NCBI RefSeq assembly: GCF_019930585.1 | Contig: NZ_CP082839.1 | Coordinates: 1,426,001-1,490,000 of the forward strand | Length of the DNA: 64,000 nucleotides | From: Sphingomonas nostoxanthinifaciens | GTDB lineage: Bacteria > Pseudomonadota > Alphaproteobacteria > Sphingomonadales > Sphingomonadaceae | Direction of reading: 5' to 3' | Shown here: piece after piece, positions 30,769-38,713 of the stretch | Numbering within the stretch: position 1 is the first letter of the stretch | Layout of the letters: each line of letters opens with the position of its first letter | Notes under the pieces: model-generated | Database searches by the model: none | The model's input: the letters and a program-made list of their open reading frames with translations, nothing else | What the model was told of the DNA's origin: nothing | Position numbers and translations under genes: made by a program

Positions 30769-31530
30769 TCAGGCGGCGGTGTTCAGCAGCCAGCGTTCGG
30801 TGCCTTCCAGGCCGACGGCGGTGAGGACGTCGCTGGCATAGGCGCCGGTGTCGATGCCGATGCGGTTGCGGCGCATTTCGGGTGCAGCGCTGATCGTGTG
30901 GCCGTGGACCACCACCGCGCCATGATCCTCGTCGCTGTCGAGGAATGGCTGGCGGATCCAGCGCACATCCTCCGGCGCCTGATCCTCCAGCGGCACGCCC
31001 GGACGGATGCCGGCATGGACGAACAGATAATCGCCGACCTGGATCGCGTCGCCCATGCCGCGCAGGAAGGCGCGGTGCGTCTCCGGGACATGCGCCAGGA
31101 TCGCCGACGGCGGATAACGGTCGGCAAGGTCGAGCATCAATTGCGGCGTGCCGTAACTCTCGAACGTCTCGCGCCCGCCATAGCGCAGGAAATGCGCCAT
31201 CGCTTCCTCGCTCGGCCGGTCGATCAGTCGCAGCAGCATCTCCTCGTGATTGCCCATCAATTGGTGGAAGCGTGCGAACGGCGGCGTATCGCGCAGGAAG
31301 AAGTCGATCACCTGCGCCGATTCCGCGCCCCGGTCGATCAGGTCGCCGAGCATCACGACGTGCGTCTCGCTGGGCTGGCGCGCCGCATCGTCGGCGGCGA
31401 TGCGCTCGATCAGCAACGTCATCAGATCGAAGCGGCCGTGCACGTCGCCGATCGCGTAGATGCGCATACCCTCCGGCACCGCCGCGACCGCCTGCGGCGG
31501 CGCACGCCGGCCGAGCCCGAACAGGCGCAT
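30769..31530 (-). CDS. PPP-family serine/threonine phosphatase (metallophosphoesterase)
   Basis: 253 aa from ATG 31530. Metal-ligand motifs in order: YAIGDVHGRFDL, MLGDLIDRG, LMGNHEEM, and later FVHAGIRPG and VHGHT, as in bacterial PrpA/lambda phosphatases and ApaH-like enzymes. The frame remains open upstream into the cyclophilin gene, but that part is shadow. Starts 5 bases after the cyclophilin stop, so probably co-transcribed. Substrate (phosphoprotein or dinucleotide) uncertain. Confidence 0.9.
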   Translation of the reverse strand: MRLFGLGRRAPPQAVAAVPEGMRIYAIGDVHGRFDLMTLLIERIAADDAARQPSETHVVMLGDLIDRGAESAQVIDFFLRDTPPFARFHQLMGNHEEMLLRLIDRPSEEAMAHFLRYGGRETFESYGTPQLMLDLADRYPPSAILAHVPETHRAFLRGMGDAIQVGDYLFVHAGIRPGVPLEDQAPEDVRWIRQPFLDSDEDHGAVVVHGHTISAAPEMRRNRIGIDTGAYASDVLTAVGLEGTERWLLNTAA

Positions 31531-31535
31531 CGCCG

Positions 31536-32423
31536 CTAGCTTCGCGGCGCCGGCCGTACCGGCGGCAGCGCGTTGCACAGATCGACCGCGCCGGCGGGAT
31601 GGCGGAAGAAGGCGTCGTCGCGATTGGCGCGCAGCTTCACCCACGCGGCGAAGCTCGCGCTTTCGGGCCGCAGCCACTGATAGGCCGGTCGCTCGGCTGG
31701 CGGCAGATCGGCGGCGATCCGCACGCGAGCGATGGCGACGCGCTGCTTCGGATCGGCGTAGAAGCCGAGCGCCCCGCTGCCGCGCGGCAGCGCCGACAAC
31801 AGTTCCATCCCCGCCACGACCCGCCCGACCAGCGCGACGTTGCGATCCAGCGCGCGCGGCGCATGGCCGATCACGGCATAGAGTTCCTGGCCGTTGCCGG
31901 TGTCGGGCGCCATGTCGCGGCCGACGCCGACGATGCCATAGCAATGCGTCATCCACGCTCGATCGCCGTCCGCTGCGACCGGGAACGCGCCGACGAAGCC
32001 GGTCGCGGGCGCATAGGAATCGCGATAGGGGAGCGGCACCGGCGTCAGGCCGGCAGCCGCCCTGTCATATTCGGCGGCCGGGTGGGCGACGATGCCCGGC
32101 GGCGACGGCTTGTGCCCGTCGGCATCGCCCCATTGCGTGACATAATCGTCCTGCACCCGATCGATCGCGAGCCCGTCATACCAGCCGGCGCGCGCGATCG
32201 TCCGGATGTTGGCCACGTGGACAGGCGCGAATTCGGGCGCGAGCGCGATCGCGACCTGGCCGCCGCCCGCGAGGTCGATCAGCAGCAGATCCTCGGGCGC
32301 GACCGGTGCCCAATCAGCCGTCGGCGCACGCTCGACGATCATGCCCGGCGTCACGGGATCGGCCGTCGGCGCGGAGGTGGCGAGCAGGCTTGCGGCGAGC
32401 AGCGAGAATGGCGTGCGGATCAT
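31536..32423 (-). CDS. Exported cyclophilin-type peptidyl-prolyl isomerase
   Basis: 295 aa from ATG 32423 (GTG 32441 also possible). Signal peptide FSLLAASLLATSAPTA. The cyclophilin-like fold is recognisable by APVHVANIRTIARAGWYDGL, IDRVQDDYVTQWGDADG, GVGRDMAPDTGNGQELYAVIG and LVGRVVAGMELLSALPRG. The loop motifs are divergent from classic PpiA, so activity may be altered. Periplasmic. Lies directly left of the tRNA-Ser gene, so it is the last host gene before the prophage. Confidence 0.85.
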   Translation of the reverse strand: MIRTPFSLLAASLLATSAPTADPVTPGMIVERAPTADWAPVAPEDLLLIDLAGGGQVAIALAPEFAPVHVANIRTIARAGWYDGLAIDRVQDDYVTQWGDADGHKPSPPGIVAHPAAEYDRAAAGLTPVPLPYRDSYAPATGFVGAFPVAADGDRAWMTHCYGIVGVGRDMAPDTGNGQELYAVIGHAPRALDRNVALVGRVVAGMELLSALPRGSGALGFYADPKQRVAIARVRIAADLPPAERPAYQWLRPESASFAAWVKLRANRDDAFFRHPAGAVDLCNALPPVRPAPRS

Positions 32424-32496
32424 CGGCGCGAAGCCTGCCACGATGGCGCGCCTTGCGAAAGGGGCGGCCGCACGATAGGGGCGCTCTCCGGCGGAT

Positions 32497-32587
32497 GGAG
32501 CGGTGGCCGAGTGGTCGAAGGCGCTCGCCTGGAAAGTGAGTATGGGTCAAAAGCCCATCGAGGGTTCGAATCCCTCCCGCTCCGCCA
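32497..32587 (+). tRNA. tRNA-Ser (anticodon GGA), encoded CCA
   Basis: Acceptor arms GGAGCGG (32497-32503) and CCGCTCC (32577-32583), discriminator G and encoded CCA. The anticodon loop reads CTGGAAA within a CTCGC/GTGAG stem, giving GGA. A long variable arm (GGGTCAAAAGCCC) is the class II serine form, and the T-loop GGTTCGAATCC is standard. The phage integrase begins about 170 bases downstream, so the 3' end is the probable attachment site. Confidence 0.97.
32555..32587. other. Probable attL core (3' end of tRNA-Ser)
   Basis: P4-type integrases usually recombine into the T-arm/3' end of tRNA genes, leaving the host gene intact. The position fits exactly. The second copy (attR) must be beyond the right edge, so core length cannot be checked. 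Confidence 0.5.
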
Positions 32588-32754
32588 CCTTTTGTTCCGT
32601 GAACGTCCGCAGACGTTCACTTTCCCTCTGAGATCATGCTATGCCGCGCCTACGGGGCGGGGCTGGTGTTCACATCTGTTCGCAGGCGTTCACCCCCTCG
32701 CATGGTCAAATCCATGGCATCGGCATGGCCGATCCATGGTATGGGGGAACGAGC

Positions 32755-34107
32755 GTGCTGACGGACGCAAAAATCAAGGCAGCGAGACCTCGCGAAGCGG
32801 CCTATAAGCTGGGGGACAGCGGCCAGCTTTTTCTCCACGTCACCCCCGCCGGGGGCAAGCACTGGCGCATGAATTACACCTACGGGCGGAACGAGGCAGG
32901 CCGTCCAGCGCAGAAAACACTCAAGCTTGGCCCTTATCCGGCGCTGACGCTGCTCGACGCTCGCAAGCGGCGCGACGAGGCCAAATATCAACTCCGCGAT
33001 GGTCGAGACCCGGCGGTAGAGCGACGCGTCTCGACGAAGGCGCGGACGGCGGAAACTGAGAATACGTTCGAGATCGTCGCTAGGCGCTGGCACGATCTGC
33101 GTCTTCCGACGTGGTCTGCCATACATGGTATGGACGTGATGCGTAGCCTTGAGCGCGACGTGTTCCCGGCGATCGGCGATCTGCCTATCACGGTCATCGA
33201 TTCGGCGAAGGTGCTGGAGACGTTGAGCGCGATCGCGGCGCGCGGCGCGGTCGAGACGGCCCACCGCATTCGGCAGCGCATCAGCGATGTCTACGTCTAT
33301 GCCATCCCCGCCGGCCTAGCGAAAAGTAATCCAGCCGCGGATCTGGTGAAGGCGTTGCCGAAAGTGCCGCGCTCGAAGAAGCAAGCCTCGATCATCGATC
33401 GCCTTGAGGATCATGGCGACCAGCTGCGCGCGGTGCGTCAGATGGTGATCGATTGTGAGGCTGAGCGGTGCCGGGCGGCTACCAAGCTCGCACTGCGGCT
33501 GCTTGCGCTGACCGCAGTGCGGCCGAACGAAATTCGCGGCGCGCGGTGGGACGAGCTCGAGGACGTGGAGGCTCGCTTTGGCCATGTGAAAGGCGAGCGA
33601 GTTCAGATCAACCAGCCAGCATGGCGCATCCCCGCCGCCCGCATGAAGGGCGATCAGGAGCGTAAAGCCGAGGAAGGCGGCGATCATATCGTGCCGCTGT
33701 CCACGCATGCGTTGGCCGTCATCAACGCGCTGCGCCCTCTCACCGGCGGCTACCAGTTGATGTTCCCGAGTGAGCGCCACGTGCACCACCCGATCAGCGA
33801 AAACACTCTGCGCGCGCTGCTCATTCGCGCGGGCTATTACCAGCGCCACGTGCCGCATGGCTTTCGCGCGGCTTTCTCGACGATCATGAACGGGCTGTTC
33901 CCGGCCGATCGCGCCATCATCGACCTCATGCTGGCGCACGTGCCAAAGGACAAGGTCGAGAGCGCCTACAACCGAGCTGCGCATATGGCTCGTCGGCGCG
34001 AACTAGCGCAGGATTGGGGTGATCGATTGGTTGGGGACATGTGGACGCCAGACGCATACGTTGGTCAGCCGATTAGGTGGGCTGCGACGGGGCGGGGCAG
34101 GCTGTGA
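32755..34107 (+). CDS. Prophage tyrosine integrase, P4 type
   Basis: 450 aa from GTG 32755, behind GGGGGAA; ATG 32725 is an alternative. N-terminal DUF4102 arm-binding domain (LTDAKIKAARPREAAYKLGD, LKLGPYPALTLLDARKRRDE), a core-binding domain, and a catalytic domain with the full set R256 (TAVRPNEIRGARWDE), H368 and R371 (PHGFRAAFST), H395 (LMLAHVPKDK) and nucleophile Y405 (ESAYNRA). Integrates and excises the prophage at the adjacent tRNA-Ser. Confidence 0.96.
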   Translation: MLTDAKIKAARPREAAYKLGDSGQLFLHVTPAGGKHWRMNYTYGRNEAGRPAQKTLKLGPYPALTLLDARKRRDEAKYQLRDGRDPAVERRVSTKARTAETENTFEIVARRWHDLRLPTWSAIHGMDVMRSLERDVFPAIGDLPITVIDSAKVLETLSAIAARGAVETAHRIRQRISDVYVYAIPAGLAKSNPAADLVKALPKVPRSKKQASIIDRLEDHGDQLRAVRQMVIDCEAERCRAATKLALRLLALTAVRPNEIRGARWDELEDVEARFGHVKGERVQINQPAWRIPAARMKGDQERKAEEGGDHIVPLSTHALAVINALRPLTGGYQLMFPSERHVHHPISENTLRALLIRAGYYQRHVPHGFRAAFSTIMNGLFPADRAIIDLMLAHVPKDKVESAYNRAAHMARRRELAQDWGDRLVGDMWTPDAYVGQPIRWAATGRGRL

Positions 34108-34159
34108 ACGACTAAGAACGTTTGCGGACAAGCGCGAACTGGTGCAATCTGTCGCTGGC

Positions 34160-34188
34160 TTGCTATGCGTGCCTTAGGTTCTTATATT
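34160..34188 (+). promoter_or_regulatory. Promoter of the Panacea gene pair
   Basis: TTGCTA (34160-34165), 17-base spacer, TATATT (34183-34188). Expected start of transcription near 34195, just before the inverted repeat at 34201. One of the best promoter matches in the window. Confidence 0.65.
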
Positions 34189-34200
34189 GTTCTATAACTA

Positions 34201-34222
34201 CGTGCACGCGTCCGCGTGCACG
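34201..34222. promoter_or_regulatory. Perfect inverted repeat CGTGCACGCG-TC-CGCGTGCACG
   Basis: Ten-base perfect arms separated by two bases, placed between the predicted transcription start and the Panacea gene ATG. Either an operator for autoregulation or an mRNA hairpin covering the leader. Toxin-antitoxin operons often carry such sites. Confidence 0.7.
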
Positions 34223-34242
34223 CATCGCCGGTGGAGGGCCTG

Positions 34243-34716
34243 ATGCCTGACTATACGCCTGCGGCAGTAGCGAACGCCTTTGTTGAAATAGCGGGGCACG
34301 CACTGCCCCAGATGAAGCTGCAAAAGCTGACCTACATCGCTCACGGATGGAACTTGGCCATCAGCGGTGAGCCGCTAGTCAACGATCAGCCGGAGGCCTG
34401 GGATAATGGGCCTGTTTTTCGGTCAATTTGGGATCGGATGCGTGATCTTCCCAATGGCTCTGGTGGTAAGGTCAAGGATTACGACAACTCTATTCCGATG
34501 GCGGAGTTCACTCGCAACGAGAGAGCCATCATCGATCACGTTTGGCGGAAATACGGCGGAAAATCTGCGTACGAACTTTCAGAAATGACGCACCAGCCCG
34601 GCACGCCATGGACTCACGCTTACTATCAGCGTGGACGGAATGCCAAACTTCGTAACGAAGAAATTAGGGAGCATTACCTCGCACTTGCGAGAGCCGGCAG
34701 ACAGGCAAAGGCGTAA
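34243..34716 (+). CDS. Panacea-domain (DUF4065/SocA-like) protein, probable antitoxin
   Basis: 157 aa from ATG 34243 with GGAGG at good spacing; an upstream in-frame ATG at 34216 lies inside the hairpin. The Panacea signature is clear: MKLQKLTYIAHGWNLAISGE, NDQPEAWDNGPVFRSIWDRM, and the late FTRNERAIIDHVWRKYGGK and LSEMTHQPGTPW motifs. Panacea domains neutralise many unrelated toxins (PanAT systems), and SocA of Caulobacter is a ClpXP adaptor for the toxin SocB. Here the next gene starts 11 bases later and encodes a membrane protein. Placement beside the integrase is typical of prophage accessory/defence genes. Confidence 0.85.
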   Translation: MPDYTPAAVANAFVEIAGHALPQMKLQKLTYIAHGWNLAISGEPLVNDQPEAWDNGPVFRSIWDRMRDLPNGSGGKVKDYDNSIPMAEFTRNERAIIDHVWRKYGGKSAYELSEMTHQPGTPWTHAYYQRGRNAKLRNEEIREHYLALARAGRQAKA

Positions 34717-34727
34717 GGGAGCCACTT

Positions 34728-35171
34728 GTGGCAGGGGAGCAGTACGACGACAGCGCTCAGCGAGCGTCCTTACAGGACCTCGACCGAGCTCCCGTCTCGC
34801 TGCCGCAGCCGGAGGGCACGCCGGATAACGCTAACGACCTTGCCATCCTTAGGGAGCGCTTCAATGAGGTGGTCCAGGACCGCGATCGAATTCAGGGCGA
34901 ATTCGACGCTCTCAAGCGTGGAAGCTCGACGATCGCCGAATTAGATAAATTAATCGCCCCCTCTGCCAAAAAAGCATTCAATTATATGTCCGTTTACTCG
35001 GTGGGTGTATTTTATCTGCTTGTGATGGATGGCTGTCACTTCCACGGATTTGACTTGCAAGAGAGTGTTCTAGATTTCCTCGTGGGGAGCACGGCGGTCA
35101 CGGTGCTTGGTTTGGTAGGCATGGTCCTAACCGGCATATTTATTGGGGCACGTCGTGCCGTCACAAAGTAA
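34728..35171 (+). CDS. Two-helix membrane protein, probable partner (toxin/effector) of the Panacea gene
   Basis: 147 aa from GTG 34728, with GGGAG seven bases upstream. Residues 1-35 are a disordered acidic tail; 38-70 a probable coiled coil (AILRERFNEVVQDRDRIQGE); two membrane helices follow at about 85-106 (FNYMSVYSVGVFYLLVMDG) and 114-138 (LDFLVGSTAVTVLGLVGMVL). GC content is lower than the host. No family recognised. Being second in a two-gene cassette after a Panacea protein, it is a candidate membrane-acting toxin or abortive-infection effector. The role is inference from position and topology. Confidence 0.7.
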   Translation: MAGEQYDDSAQRASLQDLDRAPVSLPQPEGTPDNANDLAILRERFNEVVQDRDRIQGEFDALKRGSSTIAELDKLIAPSAKKAFNYMSVYSVGVFYLLVMDGCHFHGFDLQESVLDFLVGSTAVTVLGLVGMVLTGIFIGARRAVTK

Positions 35172-35333
35172 TGGCGGCCTGCAACCCGTTGCCCAGCCGT
35201 TTCTCCCCGAGCAATACACCGCGTACGGAGGAAAAATGTCGCCACCAAATTGGCGCGATCCCGCCCGATCGACACATTGACTCGCGAAACTGGCGAAGCT
35301 AATCTTCCCCTCATTTATCCGGGGGGATGATCA

Positions 35334-35885
35334 ATGCACACAATGGCAAAGCAACTACTTCGTGGAGGACTGATCTCCTTGAGCCTTGCTGGTCATGGCT
35401 TGCAGGCCCAGAACCACCCAAAAATACCGATGCAAGGCGCGCCGACGCTCCGATCCACAGACGAAAGCACTATCAATAACGCTGAGGTGCAAACATCTAC
35501 GATCCAAGGCGCTAGCCCGAGTGGAACAGTTAGTTATAAGGTAGACTATTCGGTATCGCTTTTTTGGCGAGCCGACCAGACTAAGCCTCATTGGAATTTT
35601 ATCTGTACGATCGACATTAAAAACGTTGTTCTTAGCCGCTATCTTTCAAAGAAGACGAGCACTGGATGGGATGTCGTAGACACCGAGGATTTTAAACGGG
35701 CGGATCACCATCAGGTTGATCAAAACAACTGTAATACCAGTAAGAATAATTACATAATGCCGACGGTAAGTCGGTTCGAGACTGCCGGCGGGTGGAACGA
35801 AGAAATCACCAAAGATTGCAAATACATCGACGCCACGTACGGGACACACATGTGCCTGCATGGCCCACACCGAAAGCCTATTTAA
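35334..35885 (+). CDS. Secreted hypothetical protein in prophage (lysogenic accessory gene)
   Basis: 183 aa from ATG 35334 after a GGGGGGA site (or ATG 35343). A signal peptide probably ends GHGLQAQ. The mature part has Cys residues (FICTIDIK, NNCNTSKNN, KDCKYIDA, THMCLHG) that may form disulfides. Lower GC and more Asn/Thr/Lys than neighbours, suggesting separate acquisition. Function unknown. Its TAA stop overlaps the stop of the convergent AlpA-like gene. Confidence 0.6.
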   Translation: MHTMAKQLLRGGLISLSLAGHGLQAQNHPKIPMQGAPTLRSTDESTINNAEVQTSTIQGASPSGTVSYKVDYSVSLFWRADQTKPHWNFICTIDIKNVVLSRYLSKKTSTGWDVVDTEDFKRADHHQVDQNNCNTSKNNYIMPTVSRFETAGGWNEEITKDCKYIDATYGTHMCLHGPHRKPI

Positions 35886-36187
35886 GAGCCGTGCCGACAC
35901 TTTTCGTTTGCACGCGACGCTAGCTGCTTCATGGCCCACGCCGAAACCTCTTGCTCGCTCCAACGGCTTGATGACGATCCCACGGGCTTGCACGCGCGAG
36001 GAAACCTGCCGTCGCGCATCAGCTTATAAATCATCGTCTTCCCTATCTTTGCGATCTGGATGACCTCTGGCAGCTTGAGCAGGCGATCTTCGGCGCCGAG
36101 CAGTACTGCCCGCGTGGGAAGGGTTTCAGCTGCGCCCGCGCGCTTAGCGGGCCGACGGGGAGCCGTCGCGCCGGCGGCGGCGCTCAT
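35882..36187 (-). CDS. AlpA-like HTH protein, probable excisionase/regulator
   Basis: 101 aa from ATG 36187. After an Ala-rich start comes RLLKLPEVIQIAKIGKTMIY, then KLMRDGRFPRACKPVGSSSS and WSEQEVSAWAMKQL: the AlpA/HTH_17 pattern of phage excisionases and integrase regulators. It is the last gene of the leftward operon, nearest the integrase, like lambda xis. Its start overlaps the preceding gene by four bases. Confidence 0.85.
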   Translation of the reverse strand: MSAAAGATAPRRPAKRAGAAETLPTRAVLLGAEDRLLKLPEVIQIAKIGKTMIYKLMRDGRFPRACKPVGSSSSRWSEQEVSAWAMKQLASRANEKCRHGS

Positions 36188-36381
36188 GCCTCGCCCTTCC
36201 ATGCGCCGCACATCCCGTCATGGCAGTCGTAACCGCCCCGGAAGCGCAGGAGATCTTCCGGGGGCGACACGGGGCGACCGCTGAACCAGACATGGCCTCC
36301 CAGCGATCGCTCGTGCCCGCAATCCAGCCTGATAATGGTCGAACGAGGTTGGCGCTCGGCTGCGACTATGGTGCGCCTCAT
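36184..36381 (-). CDS. Small Cys/His phage protein, 65 aa
   Basis: ATG 36381 overlaps the stop of the preceding gene and its own stop overlaps the AlpA start, both by four bases. Motifs LDCGHERSLGG and YDCHDGMCGAW suggest a small zinc-binding fold. No family recognised. Confidence 0.6.
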   Translation of the reverse strand: MRRTIVAAERQPRSTIIRLDCGHERSLGGHVWFSGRPVSPPEDLLRFRGGYDCHDGMCGAWKGEA

Positions 36382-36677
36382 GCGGGCTCCTCCGGCCAAG
36401 GCCAAGGCTTGCCGCCGAACAGCAGCTCTTCGAGCTTCGCGATGATGATTGAAAGCGCGGCGAGCGGCACCAATGCGGATCCCGCCGTCCATCCGTCACC
36501 CTGGGCACGCACGCGCACGGCATCCATCGCCGCGTGCAGCCATTCGTCAGGCGTCCCGATCGCAGGTGATAGGCTGAAGAGCGCGGCCTCGGCCTCGAGC
36601 AATGCCGCAAGCCGCGCGCTCTCACGCGCGCGTTGCTCATCGAGGTCATAGGAATCGGGATGCTTTCGGTCGTCCAT
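36378..36677 (-). CDS. Hypothetical phage protein, 99 aa
   Basis: ATG 36677 with GGAGATTAAA ribosome site. Acidic, helical (DEQRARESARLAALLEAEAA) with DEWLHAAMDAVRVRAQGDGW in the middle and a Trp/Pro tail (GKPWPWPEEPA). No family recognised. In the leftward operon. Confidence 0.6.
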   Translation of the reverse strand: MDDRKHPDSYDLDEQRARESARLAALLEAEAALFSLSPAIGTPDEWLHAAMDAVRVRAQGDGWTAGSALVPLAALSIIIAKLEELLFGGKPWPWPEEPA

Positions 36678-36783
36678 TTTAATCTCCTATTGGTCGATCC
36701 GAACGGGGAGGCCTCGCGGCGGCCCGTTCGGATCGCCGGCACTGCTGAGGAGGGGCGGGTCAGCTGCGCCGGATCTCGATTGG

Positions 36784-37164
36784 TCAGGCGGGGTCGAACA
36801 GCGCGATGAGCGCTTTGCGTTCGTCGGCGGTGAGCCGGTGGATGTCAGCTTTTCGCGTTAAGCGATCGAGCATATCCATCTGGACGGACGACGGGCCAGC
36901 AACGAACCGGGTGCCCTCTTCGATCTGGCGCTTCCACCAGAGATAATCCGCCACGGACAGCTGCAGCCCGAACGGCTTTTCCTCATTCGCGGCTGTCCGT
37001 GCCCGCACCCCGCCCAGTGTGCCGAACGCTTGGCACACCTCCGTCGGGATGGTCTCAACGAGATCGCGATAGAAAACGAGGAAGGCTTTATGATCGGCCT
37101 CGTTCCGCGCGTCTGCGCCGGACACCAGATCCGCCACCGCCTTGAATATGCTCGACTTCAGCAT
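36784..37164 (-). CDS. Hypothetical phage protein, 126 aa
   Basis: ATG 37164 with AAGGAA upstream; overlaps the previous gene by seven bases. Soluble, helical: FLVFYRDLVETIPTEVCQAF, then a basic stretch, then VADYLWWKRQIEEGTRFVAG, TADERKALIALFDPA. Unknown function. A gap of 106 bases follows before the next gene. Confidence 0.6.
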   Translation of the reverse strand: MLKSSIFKAVADLVSGADARNEADHKAFLVFYRDLVETIPTEVCQAFGTLGGVRARTAANEEKPFGLQLSVADYLWWKRQIEEGTRFVAGPSSVQMDMLDRLTRKADIHRLTADERKALIALFDPA

Positions 37165-37388
37165 GTTGTCGTTCCTTGTATTGGTAGCACCGGTTCATCG
37201 ACCGGCGCGGCGTTGAAAAGATCTCGGAAGGTGCCCCACGCGCGAACGGCGTCCATCGCCCGAGCCCGCCGGGTGTCGGCGTCAGGGACAGGGCTTTGCG
37301 CGTAGGTGTCGTGAAGATCGAGCATGGCCATGTCATAGGTGGCCCAAGCGACGTCGACCGTCGGCGCGGCGGTGCCATCGCGGCTCAC
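37158..37388 (-). CDS. Hypothetical phage protein, 76 aa
   Basis: GTG 37388 overlaps the TGA of the 25-codon frame before it (GTGA), suggesting coupling. Content: VDVAWATYDMAMLDLHDTYA, RRARAMDAVRAWGTFRDLFN. Helical, unknown family. A longer reading through the upstream gene is less likely. Confidence 0.5.
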   Translation of the reverse strand: MSRDGTAAPTVDVAWATYDMAMLDLHDTYAQSPVPDADTRRARAMDAVRAWGTFRDLFNAAPVDEPVLPIQGTTTC

Positions 37389-37462
37389 AGCGCATAGACC
37401 GGGAAGTGGCTCATCAGGTCGGCGATGGCCTTCGCGGTGTAATTGAGCGGCTGGATCAGCAT
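37385..37462 (-). CDS. 25-codon peptide in leftward operon
   Basis: ATG 37462 overlaps the end of the preceding gene, and the stop overlaps the next GTG. Product MLIQPLNYTAKAIADLMSHF plus PVYAL. Perhaps a real peptide or a coupling device for the next gene. Confidence 0.4.
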   Translation of the reverse strand: MLIQPLNYTAKAIADLMSHFPVYAL

Positions 37463-37749
37463 GGGAAAGGCATCTCCTCTCCCGACCCGCGCCACTCGCC
37501 GCACCAGGACGTGCCGAAAATTGCCGGGAAAAGGGTGGCGTCCGACACTGCGAACACGTCGGCCGCATCATTGCTTTCGATCTGATTGCCGAAAGCGGGA
37601 CCGCGGATCGACATGCTCGCGACGTGCTCTACAATCCTCGGGGGATTGCGCCGGCACCAGCCGAAGGCAGAGTCGCCGTTGGCCTTGACTTGATCGGCCA
37701 TGCCTCGGCCTGCCAGCCAGTACCGGCAGTTGTCGCAGCGCTCAGCCAT
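37456..37749 (-). CDS. Cys-rich (zinc-ribbon-like) phage protein, 97 aa
   Basis: Four Cys positions in two pairs: CDNCRYW near the start, FGWCRRNPP in the middle and GTSWCGEW near the end. This CxxCRYW...CRR.P...WCGE pattern recurs in small phage proteins of unknown role. Overlaps the upstream gene by eight bases. Confidence 0.65.
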   Translation of the reverse strand: MAERCDNCRYWLAGRGMADQVKANGDSAFGWCRRNPPRIVEHVASMSIRGPAFGNQIESNDAADVFAVSDATLFPAIFGTSWCGEWRGSGEEMPFPC

Positions 37750-38713
37750 GCGAGGCGCTCCGCATTCCCGCGAGCGCCCGGAGCGCCCCGATCGCTAGTT
37801 CCGCGGTCCAATCCCTGTCCGCGGAGGCCGGAAGAAGGCCGATATTGGCGGCTTCGATAGCCCCATGGTCGGCGGCGTCGATCGAACTGTAGTGGAGCAT
37901 CAGCCACACCCGCGCCTCGACAGCCCGCGGCGAGCATTCGGCCGTGCGGGTGATGGCATCCTCGGCGAAGTCGATCAGCGCCCAATGCGGGGCGTCGTCG
38001 GCCTCAAACCCGCTACCGTTGATGGCACCCAGCGCCTCTCGCCATGCGGCGAAGGCCATCTCGATCGGCGCTGTAAGGCTGCGCAACTCGACCCAACCGT
38101 TCGCGTGGCGCTCGCCGAAGGTCTCGACCACGCGACGGATCGCCCGCGCTGCGCGGGGGCAGCGCACAGCAGTCAGGATCGCCCTCGTAGCGCGTTCGAT
38201 CTCGCAATCGTTTGCCTCGTCTTGGCCCCATGCCGGAGGCAGGTCACCTGCGGGAGTGAGAGTGCCGTCCGGCTCGATAAGCATGCGACCCTCGATCGCG
38301 AGAAAGTCGTGCACCACGGTATGGACCGCCCGCCCAACCTCCCCACATTCGGCATCCGAAAGCGTGCCATCCCCGTCCCCGATCAGCGCCTCGAGCAGTT
38401 GGCCGCGGAAGCCGGCCGTGCGCAGGTGCGCGAAAAGCCGGTTAGCGACTTCGATCCGGCTTCCGAGATAGGCGGGCTCTTCGCCATCGACTCCATGGCT
38501 GACCACGATGGTCGGCCAAATGCCGTCCCACATGAGCGACACCGACCCGCCAGTCGCCGCGAGCAGGCGCAACCACACGGGGCGGTAAGACTCCCAGCCG
38601 GTGGCGGCGGCCACATCAAGCCACTCGACCATCTGCTCGACCGATGCCGGCTCGGCCGGCACGAGGCCATCGACCACGAGCGGCCGATCGACGATGCAGC
38701 GGTGCTCGCCCAT
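37742..38713 (-). CDS. Hypothetical phage protein, 323 aa
   Basis: ATG 38713 overlaps the preceding gene's stop by one to three bases. Soluble and Trp/Ala/Asp-rich: VEQMVEWLDVAAATGWESYR, GDGDGTLSDAECGEVGRAVH (an EF-hand-like acidic stretch), APHWALIDFAEDAITR. No catalytic motif I recognise. The largest gene of the leftward operon. Confidence 0.65.
   Translation of the reverse strand: MGEHRCIVDRPLVVDGLVPAEPASVEQMVEWLDVAAATGWESYRPVWLRLLAATGGSVSLMWDGIWPTIVVSHGVDGEEPAYLGSRIEVANRLFAHLRTAGFRGQLLEALIGDGDGTLSDAECGEVGRAVHTVVHDFLAIEGRMLIEPDGTLTPAGDLPPAWGQDEANDCEIERATRAILTAVRCPRAARAIRRVVETFGERHANGWVELRSLTAPIEMAFAAWREALGAINGSGFEADDAPHWALIDFAEDAITRTAECSPRAVEARVWLMLHYSSIDAADHGAIEAANIGLLPASADRDWTAELAIGALRALAGMRSASHG

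Noticed and set aside
31531..31956. Upstream extension of the phosphatase frame
   Set aside because: Runs through the cyclophilin gene in another frame; the phosphatase motifs begin after ATG 31530.
35236..35280. 14-codon frame with a very strong ribosome site (GGAGGAAAAATG)
   Set aside because: Too short and no protein-like features; may be chance, although a leader peptide for the gene at 35334 cannot be excluded.
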